Position numbers and translations under genes: made by a program | In this document: one piece after another, positions 23,362-35,700 of the stretch | Position numbering within the stretch: position 1 is the first letter of the stretch | How the letters are laid out: each line of letters starts with the position of its first letter | Notes under the pieces: generated by a model | Database searches by the model: none | What the model saw: the letters and a program-made list of their open reading frames with translations, nothing else | What the model was told of the DNA's origin: nothing | Source of the DNA: Apricaphanius iberus | Taxonomy: Eukaryota > Chordata > Actinopteri > Cyprinodontiformes > Aphaniidae | Length of the DNA: 64,000 bases | Direction of reading: 5' to 3' | Assembly: GCA_028564705.1 (NCBI GenBank) | Contig: JAPXFQ010000393.1 | Span: forward strand, 308,271 to 372,270

Positions 23362-25420
23362 GTACAGTACCTGCAAGGTTCACTGCTACCGTTAGAAGCT
23401 ACAATCAACCTCATTCTGTCAAATTGGGGAGGCAGATTTGTTTCCCAGTTTGGGAGTTGTTTTTTGCTGTTAAACAGGTTAACCTCAATCTGTCACTTTT
23501 GCAAGGTTGTGGTGTAAAGAGAACTTCACATTCTCCAGCATGCCACCCACACTTTATTCTGACAAAATTTACACTGCATGAAAAATATATGGATCTGACT
23601 TTGGACTAACAAATATAATTTTGTTTGAATTCCTGATTGAAGGTGCCAAAAACATTTATAAAGATGCTGATGTTAAGTCTAAATCTTCATAACATAAATG
23701 AAGTTTTTTTGTTTTTGTTTAACAGGTGCATAGGCTGGCAAAAGGCTTCTAGTATTTTACTTCAACAACTACTAGTGGATTCATTTTTAATAATCAGTTT
23801 GTGTGTTTATTAATTAAAACATATTGTTTAGCATCTGACAATAAAAAAAAAAATGTTGGAAGCAGGATCATAAAAGTTGGTGACATTTTTTCTTTTTTTT
23901 TTACAGGGACATTAGGACAGTTAGTTATTTTTTACATATTACAAATGTATCTATTCCAGAAATTAAGAACCTATATCAGCCTTGAAAAAACAAGAGTAAA
24001 CATTTTACATAATCTGTTGAAGACACCATGTACAGATTTGGAAAATGTAGTTTGCTTGAAAATAAGTACTGCTCAGAGATTAATCTGTTACTTGTTTATG
24101 CTACGGTTCTATTTGTCTCTAAGCAGCATCGTGTTGTTGTATTAGGTAAAGAAAGTATGATAATTTCATAACTTTATGATTTGTTCTTTATTTTTTTTAA
24201 AAAAAAATTATTTATTTATTGTATCAAGTAAACGAAATCTAGAATAAAGGAAATATGCTTGGGAAGCTTTATATAGACCGTGAATACAATATACTCAGTC
24301 TAAATCTCAAACTTAAGAACTACAAACCTTAATTGAAATCTTATTACACGTAATACAAGTAATACAATTAATACATTTAAATGACTGCATGATAGCTTTA
24401 TTCTTATTTGCACAAACTGCTTTATGTTTTAAATAGACAGCAGATATTCTATTCTAAATTAACTTGAATCAAAGAGTTATGAAGTAGCCTGAGCTAATAT
24501 AGAAATAATACAGACGGGTATAGTTCTTAATACTGTAGTCCTGCTGTAGAGATGTTAAAAGCAAAAACTTAAAATCTTTTTTTTTCCTGGTAACTATGGT
24601 AAAAATCCTTGGAACAATGGTTTTATTGACATTAATGTGGCAGTGTTTCAAAGAGGATCACAGTATTAACTACTGAGTCATTCATTAGCTTAAAGTTCTT
24701 TTTTCCACAATTCTTGGTCAATTCCTCCCTTCACCAGTTTGGACTCCCATTTTTTTGTTTTTTTACAAGCTCTTACGACTTGTCTCAACCTACTTTTATT
24801 CCAAAGTTTTGATTTAAAGCTTTGCATCAGTTTATTTCTCTTGGTCCTAAACTGTTTTAACTATTATTGGAGATTATTGTTAACAAATAAAAAAGAAAAA
24901 TCAAATCAAAGTGAATAAAAAACATTTGCATTATATTCTTAATTTTTACATGATCCACTATATACATTGTGCGTCTGATCTTTTTTAGGCCAGATGATTC
25001 TAATAAAATAAGACTCCTAATCAAAGTAGATCAACACTGAGTGCCTTCCTGCTGGCAGATGATATTTACTGAAGTTACACAGCCATATTTTCACATTTTC
25101 TATCAGTATACAAAGAGTAGTTTATATTTCAAATCAAAATCATTCGTTTTCAGAGCTGGTTAAAACTAGAGCATGTATGAATTGATCCTTGGTTGGTCGG
25201 AAACATGATGTAGGAGGTGAGAGGTGAGTTGAAAAGAACCAAATGACCAGCAGTATTTTTTTTCAGGTTCATACAAATACTAAGACCTTTTAAGTACTGT
25301 GCTGCCACACTGACAGATGTGTTCTGAACACACAATAACATTATGTTGCTCTACATTGTGATTACCGAATACTCAAGATGTGTTACAAGCATTGACCTTT
25401 TCCTGTCCTCCCCCCTCCAG

Positions 25421-28400
25421 ATGACTGAAGGTAAACTGTGCCAGGTTCAGCTGCTGGATGGCAGAAAGCTTGAGCTGCTGGTTCAGGTATGATATTATTG
25501 CAGCTGGACACCTGGAAGTTCTCTTCTTTTTCAGTTTTGTCCACATTGTGTTGATGACTGCTGAACATAATAGAACATTTATCATCTGAGTTTTTTATTT
25601 ATTTATCACTAAGTAACAGAGCATGAGCAAAAAGACCATGATGACTTCAAAATGTTCTTGGGTGAATTCTAACTCAGTGGTGACCTCTCAGCCTGACTGC
25701 TTTGTGGATAAATTGTGTGTTTTCTACAACTAGTTCTATTTTAATCTTTCTATCATAGCCAAAGCTACTGTCATATGAGCTCCTCGACTTGGTCTCCTCC
25801 CACTTCAACCTCAAAGAGAAGGAATTCTTTGGACTTGCATTTTTTGATGACAAGTATGTATGTTATACTCTCTGTTGTTAGAGAAATTATTACATGTGTG
25901 GATGTGCCTTAATATATGTGTGCGTGTTTGCTCCTGCAGTGGTCAGTGTAAGTGGTTACAGATGGATCGGAGGGTTCTTGAACATGACTTTTCAAAGAAA
26001 CCTGGAGCCATTTCCCTGAACTTTCTGGTCAGGTAATAACTCATCTTTCATTTAAGGTTCTTACTAACCAGCAGGGAGCACTGCTTTTCTGGCTTTTAAT
26101 GTGAAAAGAACAATAAATTGCCACTTTTGAGGGACTACTAGTTCTCCCAGACCCAAAAGTTAATTGTATTTTACTGGGATCGTATGTGATAGACCATGCA
26201 CGAACTAGTGTGTAATTGAGAAGTTTAAGGAAACGGAGCCAAGGCTTTACACTTTTTACAAACAGTGTACACATTGTGTGTATGCGTTAATTTTTTTGTC
26301 CATTCTTCTGCTTAAACTCCTTCAGATTAGTGGGTGAGAATTCTCGGACATCAATTTTGAAGCTTGATACAAATTCTCAATTAGATTTAGGTCTGGACTT
26401 GAACTGGATCATTCTATCCTAAGACTGCTTTGATCTTTGATCTGGCTTTATGTTTAGGGCTGTTGTCCTCCTGGAAGCTCACGACTCTAGTTTTGTATCT
26501 AACAATGCTTCACTGTGGAATGTCCTGTACCCATCTACCCAACATATCTGATCTGCTGATCCAGTCTGCTCTCATCATCACCCAGACAACATGATGCTGC
26601 TGTGTTTGTGTTTATGTATGCTATGTTTTACTGTGAAAATGGTATATTCAGGATGATGTGAATTATTCCCTATAAGGCTTGAGACAAATAGAACGTTTTT
26701 TTTTCTTCTTCTTGTCATTTGTCTAAGAAGGGACAATTTTTGGAGTGCATTATTGACAGTTTTCCATTCAAGTGACTCCCCCTATTGAGCTGTGAATCTC
26801 CCCAATTTCTCCAGTTATCAGATATACCTTGGCTGCTTGTCTACTTAATGCTCTCCTTGCCCAGTGTGTTAGTTCAGTTGAAGTTTTACTAGTTTGTTAT
26901 TTTTTTGAATATTATATTAAAAAGGGGTAAATGTAAGTGCATGCCTAATCAGCTCTACTCTTATGTTGTAACAATTTTAGAAAACTATGGTATTTATCAT
27001 TTTTCTTTCCATTCATGGCTATGATCTACTTTTTGTTGATCTTTTACATAAAATTCCAATAAAATACATTGAGGTTTGCGGATTTAATGTGCCAAAATGT
27101 GAAAAAGGTTCAAGATGGGTAAACACCTTTACAAGACAATATTTTATGAGAAAAAATACAAACTATCAATTCAAATGTGCAAGAACTGTCAGCAATAAGA
27201 AGGTATCTTTGCTTTTGTCATTTACAGGTTTTATGTAGAACATATAACACAACTAAAGGACATCATAACGGTTGAGCTGTTCTATCTGAATTCAAAATCA
27301 GCTGTCTACAATGTAAGTTTTATTTGTGTGTGTGTGTTTTCTGGTCATTAAAACCACAAAGAAATCCTCTGCTACAGATGTTTTTGCAGCAGCTGCATGA
27401 TGATTCACTGTCTCTAAACCCTGCACCTCAACCCAGCAGACAATAATGACTGCAGGGCACAATTTTCTCACTCTGCTGGCTGGAATCGAGAGTGCAGTGT
27501 GTGTGAAAGCAGAAAAACACAAGGCTTCATTTCAGCAATAGGCAGAGGTTACTATGGGGTAGCACAGGGAATAATCTATGTTTGGATCAGCAGACCTTGC
27601 TCTCTACTAAGTGTGCTAATCAAGATTTTCTGTATGTATTCCTTATTCTTTTTTCCTTTTATGTTTTTCAGGGGATTATTGAAGTGGAAACTGAGAATGT
27701 CTTTAGATTGGCTGCAAACGCATTGCAGGTTTGTGCTATTAATGGTCCCCTATTCATATAACTGGTGCATATAACGTATATTATCTAATAGGATGTACTT
27801 TTTTAATCACTAGGAGGCTAAAGGAGACTATACAAGGTAAGAGAACATAATGTGTTGGAGTATTTAACAGCAGCTGGAGGAGTTAATAGTGAGCTTTCAG
27901 AGAACATTATTCAATAGGTCACTTGTTTCACCAGCACAGACAAGAAAAATCAATAGAGGTACTCTGAGAGGCTCACCACAGAGTGCTGCAAAGCTTGCAC
28001 CAGACAACTAATGAATCTCACAGTGTTGCAATGATGCCAAGGATTGCAGAGCAGAGATACCTTTCTGAAGCACAAAGCTACTATTGGCTGTGGTTAAATA
28101 ATGTACAACGCTTATATGTTTAGAGATATAATGCAGGTCTTTGTGGATGATGCCACCTGGTTCTGACCAGCTGCAAACACAAAGTAGATTGTGTTGGGTT
28201 TTTTTTTTACTGATTCTTTTAGCTGGTTGTCTTGGTAAGAAACTAGTAGAAATTGGGATTGGTTTATATTTGATAGACATATGTCAGTATTTCTTTAAGG
28301 ATATAGATATTTACAGCATCTGTATGCCTTGGAATGAGTTCTAAAAATTTTGAACTCTACTTTCAGGATGTCACACCCTCACTTGTTTAGTGATTAATTG

Positions 28401-31400
28401 CTGACCAGGAAGTTGTTTGACACAAAGCTTCAAAACTCTTTCACTGACATACACATTAACTGAATCTAATAACCAAAACCATCAGTCGGCTCCTGGAGCC
28501 TATTTAGTTATTTTATTCTACTACTGAGATAGAAACATACTTCTAAGAGCAACTTTAGAGTGATTTTTCTTTCCCACTATACAGATGAAGGACCCAATCC
28601 ATACATTTTCTCTGCAGCATAATAAGTTCAGGTGTTCCCTTTAATTTGTCACATGCTCAGGTAAAATTATTTACAAAAGAGTACAAATATATTAGCATCA
28701 TGGGTTAAAATACATATTTTTTAATTTCACATTTAATTATGAAAGTTATAATGTTGTAATGCATAGTTCTAAATATCAGCGTAATGTTGTAAGAGGTAAA
28801 TATTTTATATTTACTATTTAAGTATCTCCACTGTTTAATAAATAAAATCTTCAGCCTTTAAAATACAATAGTGTAACATTATCTTTACAGTAATAGGAGT
28901 TACAACAGTTACCTTAAATAACATGATGATCTTATAAGCGTGCTTCATTTCTAACAAGCTTGCACCATCTCAGTATCATATTTCTCCCAAAAAGATACAG
29001 ACAAGATTGCACTTGACTGCCCAGAAATGTGATTTTTTTTTTATATACGGAGCATGGATTTTTAGGTTATTATATTGTATGCAATAAATCTTACAAGACA
29101 ACTGTTGACCTATCCAACTTCCAAATCTCTCACAGCTGTTTTCTTGTCTATTTCAGTGATGAAAACACCCGGGCTGATTTGAAGAAGCTACCAACTCTAC
29201 CCACCAAAGTCCTCAAGGAGCATCCGTCTCTTGCATTCTGGTAGGCTTTCAAGGAAAGATTTCTAGAAATCTGACATAGGCTAGTGTCATTTTTGTAATG
29301 CTGTTTGTAAGCCTGAGATGCACTCATTGGAGTTAAAAGTCTTAAGAAACAAAGGTTTAGTTTTTCACTAGATAAAACACTGCACAGATTGACAGAGCAA
29401 TCTTCTAAATGGAAGTGCCTACTATGGCGATCCAACAGCCTCCTGACCACCCCAGAAAGGTGTGATGAAAGGCAATCTCATTTTACAACTGGTTACAGTG
29501 CCAATAAAGTATCATTTGTTCATTCATTCATAGAACTAATTAATTTAATTATTTATTTCATTGTTTCTAGCTATCCATATTATTTATTTATTCTTTATCT
29601 TCATGGGCATCTCTTAATTTTTTATGCTCTATATAGAGCTCTTGTGATTTTGCTGTTGTGAAATGTGCTTTATAAATAAATTTCGCTCACCTACTTGCTT
29701 CTATCTTGTGTTTTTAATGCAGTGAGGATCGAGTTATTGAATATTATAAGCAGCTGAAAGGTGTCTCTAGGGGACAAGCTATTGTGCAGTAAGTATTAAA
29801 TAAAAGTATGCATTAGCTTACATTTTCCTTTCACCAGTAACTGCTGTTGTACTCCAGATAGTAGTATGGTATGAAATGAAAGACAAAAAAAGAACTAAAA
29901 TTTTTAAGTCCTCATTTAGAAATGAGAAGAGAATGGCACAACTACAAACCTACCAAAACGTTGACCTTAGCTACAGGGTAGGAAAAAAGAGCATTATTTA
30001 GACATGCAGAAAATTCACAGCTCAGGTGGAATAATTTGTTGACAGGACAATTCTTAGTTGTGTGCTCTACCATTATGGATAAGAAGTTCTATTTAAAGTA
30101 GGGCAAAAGCTCCATCATGAACTATGATGATGGGAGCAACTTGTAGTGGGAATGTTTTTTCTTCACCAAGGACAGGAATGCTGCTCAGAGTTGTTGGAAA
30201 CATTGTTGGAGCTAATAACAGGACAATCCTTAGAAGTAAACATGTTAGAGACTGTAGGAGTAGGTGCACCTTCAACAAGGACAATCACCCTAAAATACAT
30301 GCTGAGCTACAGTGGAATTGGTTAAAACAAATATATTTGAATGTCTCAGTCAAAGCCCAGCCTTGAACTCAACTAAGAATCTGTGGAGGGACACTTTTTT
30401 CCAAGATACACTGCATCTAATATGCTTAAGATTCTGCTACTTTGCAATGACAAATGGAAAATATATCAGTATTTAGGTGTATAGAACTGGTATAAATTCC
30501 TGCAATTAGATAAATTCCCCAAAAGACTCGCTGCTGTAATCAGGGTATAAAGTAGTTCTACAAATGACTGACCAATAGGTGGTGTATAGTCAATGCATGC
30601 CACACTCTAATCTTATTATTTGCAAAGAACTTTGAAAAATTGTGCATCCCTTTCTGAACACTTCACATTCACACACTATTTTGCATTGGTTATTGACACA
30701 AACTCCTCGTAAGATACATTTAGGTTTATGGTTCGAATGTGATTAAATAGGATTTCACAAACATGTCTAAAAAGTACTGACTTGTACTTTCAATTTCTTC
30801 CAGGTATTTAACATTGGTGGAGTCATTGCCAACATATGGAGTTCATTATTTTGAGGTTAAGGTACGTCCTCTTTTATGACTCATTGAAAATGAAAGCTGT
30901 TACGCCTAGAATCAAGTTAACTGTATTATTTGCATTTTTTTTCTGACAGGATAAACAAGGTATCCCTTGGTGGCTGGGGATCAGCTATAAGGGCATCGGA
31001 CAGTATGATCTCCAGGACAAATTAAAACCTCGAAAGGTAAATAGGCACACCAGACTCCCTGCAGAAGTGACTGCTGCTTTTTGTTCACGCCGATCTGGGT
31101 GTGATGATAGTGTAGAACATGGATGAGGACGGCGGCTGTTGCAAAACAGGGTGATGAATCACCAGCTTGAAGTCATGCATTTCAGTTCCGTGAAGTCTTG
31201 GCTTGAACTGTAGCAAACGAGGCCAGACTTGAAGCAAAATCCTAGTCTAAAAGAATCTGTCAGCCCGTTTTATTAAGTCTCATGAGTTTTAAGAAAGATT
31301 GGAGTGTCATACAGTCAGAAAGAACTGGCTTTTCTTGTTTCATTAATTTTCTTTTTGTCTGTGAGTAAAGGGAAGGAACACCCGCGTGAGTGATCCGTCA

Positions 31401-32795
31401 GCTATGTTATCCATTCAGTTTTAAGAACAAATTAATGTCTCATTGTCTTTCTTTTAAAGCTCTACTGCTCTGTGTGAAGCAATCAGTCTGTGGCTGGTGC
31501 ATCCCAAAGTTGTGCAAGAAATCAGCTGAATAGCATGCTTTAGAAAAGGAGAATAGGGAAGGAGGCAACGATGTTGAAGGGAAGAGGGGGCTGGGCTTGG
31601 GGCGTTTATTATTATGAATCTTCAGAGAATACCTGAAAAGACAAGTCAGGAACTGACAGGAGCTAGAGTGAAGTATGTGCGCAGGTTGACAGCAAAGCAA
31701 AGGAGGATTTAATCTTTTTCGAGGAATTACTCTGTACATTTGTTGTGCTGGTAAGACTGGAAGTCATTCTTCTTTGTTTGGTCAACTTAGTAAATTTTAC
31801 ACATATTTTTTCTTGGAAAGTAGAATAACCTTTTTAGTGCTCTTGAGAGCATTATTTAAGCAAAACCTTGTGCCTTCTGGTAACCTGTAAATGCTTTGTT
31901 GTTTAAAAAGTATCTCATTCAGATCTAACCGAGACGCGGTTTGAGTCAGCGACCCTAATGGATCGTTCATATCTGGGTGCTGACAGCGTGCACCTGGATA
32001 ACAGGGGAGTTTACGTGATGAGCCATGGAAAGTGGTTATATTGGCCATGAATCTTCATGTAATGCCCTCTTGTGCTGTTTGTCTCACTCAAACACCTGCA
32101 TTAATGCAAACTTGGCAGCTCAGACTGTAATGACAGCTCATGATGAAGTCTGGCTTCTTTAAATGACTGAGGTTGAAACATGCCGAGCAGATCACTTAAA
32201 CTCATTTTTTTTGTACAAACTTTATGAAACTCGAGTCAGTCTAGCGAGTTTTGATTCACCGGTATTTCTAACACCAGTGGACCAAACTCAAAGCTGTTAT
32301 GTTGAAGTTTATACCCAAAATGTTATGTTCTGTTGGGAAATTATTAGAAATATTTTTATATTCCTGGTGAGACATATTTTTTTAACCTACAGCTCTACCA
32401 GTGGAAACAGCTAGAAAACCTGTACTTCAGAGAGAAAAAGTTTGCTGTAGAAGTTAATGATCCACACAGGTAAGCAGATTCTTGATTTTTCAACTTGATA
32501 AGACATTATATGGTCATAGTTTTGTTTTAAACCTGACTGATCCATATGTTCAGCATCTCTCCAAAGAACTTATCAATGTGATGTATTTTGTATTGGAATT
32601 ATTAACAAAGTTGACTTAGATTTTTTTTTTTGTCTTATTTTTTGCTCTTACTTAAGGAGAACAGTAACAAAACGCACATTTGGGCAGACAGGCCTACTCA
32701 TCCACACATGGTATGCCAGTCATTCTTTAATCAAGACCATTTGGGTAATGGCCATTAGCCAGCATCAGTTCTACTTGGACCGAAAACAAAGCAAA
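25421..32795 (+). CDS. frmd4b: frmd4b coding exons 1-12: FERM domain
   Basis: Exons: 25421-25486, 25759-25853, 25940-26032, 27228-27312, 27672-27728, 27814-27836, 29157-29240, 29723-29788, 30804-30861, 30950-31036, 32393-32469, 32657-32795. They encode residues 1-310. The ubiquitin-like F1 lobe contains LLDLVSSHFNLKEKEFFG. The F2 lobe has the KEHPSLAFCEDRVIEYY block over exons 7-8. The PH-like F3 lobe has YGVHYFEVKDKQGIPWWLG and ends with MAISQHQFYLDRKQSK. Exon 6 is only 23 nt. Introns 3 and 8 carry Tc1-like relics. Confidence 0.95.
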
Positions 32796-35700
32796 GTAAA
32801 AGGCTGTTAAGAGATCATTTTTTAAAGCAGTTATTTATTTATTTACATTAACATTAACATTTACATATTTAAATGTCTTTCTTATTTTGCAGGCAAAACT
32901 AGGACCAACCAGAACTTCGGAAGAAATTGCCATGGAGCTTACTGAACATGGAGGAGCAAAAATTAACAGACTAGGAGAAGTGGGCCTGAAAAATAGCTGT
33001 ATAACAGCGAGCAATGGGAGCCTGGTGTCTACAGGTTGGTATTATTAGAGCCTATGTTAAGTGGTATTTAAAATTGTATTTGTTCAAAAATACAATTATG
33101 GGTTATAGTTTACATAACCTCATTTTTGGCAGGAATATGAAACTCATTTGGGTATTTTAACAATATATGTGAATTGTTCTTTTTTTCAAGGTAGACAGAG
33201 ATAACAACAACTTTCATAGTTTACAAAAACAAGAACTGGGTACAGAATGTTTGATCTCTTGTGAATGTTCCATATTTCATACAGTAAAACTTGTATTTAT
33301 ATATACTTAAATAGAATAATTTAAAGTAGAATAATTTCTCCCTAAAAAGAACAGATAAAAAAAATCATGAATAGAACAACATTATATAAATTTCCTTGAA
33401 ATAAGTATATGAAAAATGTGTTCTGCGTAGTTTGAGAAATAAAGAGTGAAGATGACAAACATGCTAGCTGAACATCACCTGTAGTTCATTTCATTCACCA
33501 AACAATTCAGCTGTAGTTTGGGATACAGTATTGTCATGATTTTGCATCTCCAGGCTCTGCAGACTCTGAAATGAGTGAAGAACAGAAGAAAGAAAAACTG
33601 TCTGAGCTGAGGAAAAAAGAACAGGAAATCCAAGAAATTTTGGCCAAGAAAACAAAAGAGCTTAAGAAGATTTGCCTCAGAGAGGCGGTGAGAAATCCTT
33701 TTTCTATTACCACATTTCTGCATACATACAGTAAAAGTAAATTTTTTCTTTGGTTTAGCTTTTTTTTTATTAAACCTTATTACTGTGAAGGAGATGAGTT
33801 GATTACCTTTGTTTCAACTTGCGCTCTATTAAAGTATAAAACCCTGTCTTGTTGGTTTTTAGGAACTTACGGGAAAACTGCCAAAGGAATATCCTCTATC
33901 CTCAGGGGAAAGACCACCGCAGGTCAGGCGGCGTGTTGGCACTGCTTTCAAGTTGGATGACCTTTTCCCCTACAATGAGGTCTGTATTTGACAAGGGCAC
34001 TTTAAACTTAAAGAAGCTTTTGTTTATGTATTTGTGCATAGAACTTTTTTTGTGCCCACTGTTTAAATTCACTTTAAACAGTTTGTTAAATGTAATATAT
34101 CTGTTTGAATTTAAATTATGCACATACAAACTTTATCTCCAAACAAAGGGCTACCATTCCATCTAGAAATATTGCTTGCTATATACCTAAAAACATTAAG
34201 CTATTTTCAAAAATAAAAGAAAAAATGAGTAAAATGTATATGTATCTGTATTAGTCAACAAGATTCATTTGTAGTCCCAGTGCCACATGTGAAAATGTTC
34301 TGTTCTGTAACGGTCTCAGAGGTTTGTTAGATAACATTAGTGAACAAATAGCATAATGAAGATCAAGGGACTTAGCAGACAGATCTGGGATACAGCTGTG
34401 GACAGGTTTGGATGGTTACGCTACAAAACATTATCCTAAGTCAGAGGTGTCAAACATTTTGTCATATGTTGTCAAGTCAAAAAGGACTCAAGCCACAAAA
34501 ACGTTTTTATTTTCTATTTACCTACTCTACAATAAACTAAGAATCCAGTTATTTAATTAACCTAATCAGATTTGTTGTTGGAAAGGGATGTATACATTAT
34601 TATACTTACAGAGGGTTTTACAGGTTTGCCTTATTAGAAAAAAATGGCAAATGTCTTAGATCTTAACTTGGAAATAAGAAATAAGCTGGAGTGCCAGACT
34701 GGAACATTCTTGAATTAAAGTCAGGGGCCTCACATAATCAATCCTCGGGCCACACTTTTAAAACCTCTGTCCTAAACACCTCACAGAGCTCAGTTCAGTT
34801 CATATTCTTTTTAAAAAAAAATTTTTATTACGTGTCCTGTCTAGCAGTTTGCCACTCAGAATTGGTGTCTGAGTACCAAGTACAAGCCCAACAGATTTAC
34901 TTTCCCAAGCAGAGTATTACAGCTGTGCTGTAACACTCCACTTGATATATATGTATTAAAAAATCTTTATTAGTGATTACTGAAGGTTCAATTTCCTGAA
35001 GTCATGGACAAAAAATGGAAGAAAAGAAGAAGGTGAAGAAAAGAAACCCTACCAGCAGAGGCGCGAACTGACGACACAAGACAGGGAGGCAAACAAAGAA
35101 CACAAGAAAACATCCCAGTCCTCCGCCGGAGGACTGGACCGGCACCAATGTCCCCACACCTGTGTGTGTGTGCGCGAGCATGCAGGTCTGAATAAAGTTT
35201 CCCCATGCAAGTGATTGATAGCTGGTGTAAGGAACCGTCAATCCGTCCTACAGGAATCGACACAGACATGAAGGAGGCAGGAGTCCCACAGAGCGCAGGA
35301 GCCGCAGGCGGACCAGCGCAGGGCCAATCACCCACCAAGAGAGGAACAGATGGAAGCCCCAGGGGAACACCAAGCAGCCGCAATGCTGGGACCCCGAGAG
35401 ATCGCAGGGACGAGCCCACGGGCTCCGCCGGAAACCGGCTACGACAGGGCGGGCCCGGAACAGGACCCGGACCCGGAGACCCGGAGGCCACGGGGATCAG
35501 GGGCACCCCGCCCCCCAGCAGGGCCCCGACCAGGGACCCGCCGAGAGGGGTCCCCCGCCGCCGGGCAGGAGGCGCCTGCAGCCGATCGACGGACAATACA
35601 CGCCGGCGCCACCCCGGACCAATACCCACCGCCCACAACCCGCCCCCCCCCCCCAAGCACCCACACGCCAGGGAGCCACAGTAAAGCCACAGAGGATGTA

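Larger units (their letters stand above)
10087..25420 (+). other. frmd4b: frmd4b intron 1, repeat-filled
   Basis: The 15.3-kb interval lies between the putative non-coding exon and the first FERM exon. It contains Tc1-like relics at 11035, 17022, 18889 and 21440, a SINE relic at 14270, hAT-like pieces at 14505 and 16872, and an L2-like LINE at about 19230. A candidate alternative 5' exon ends at 23361. The parts 11611..14269, 14890..16871, 17721..18888, 21836..23139 and 23362..25420 hold nothing I can name. Confidence 0.5.

Noticed and set aside
23154..23609. 151-codon frame as a separate gene
   Set aside because: It runs through the GTACAG donor of the candidate frmd4b exon in a different frame and has no domain or conservation signal I can see.
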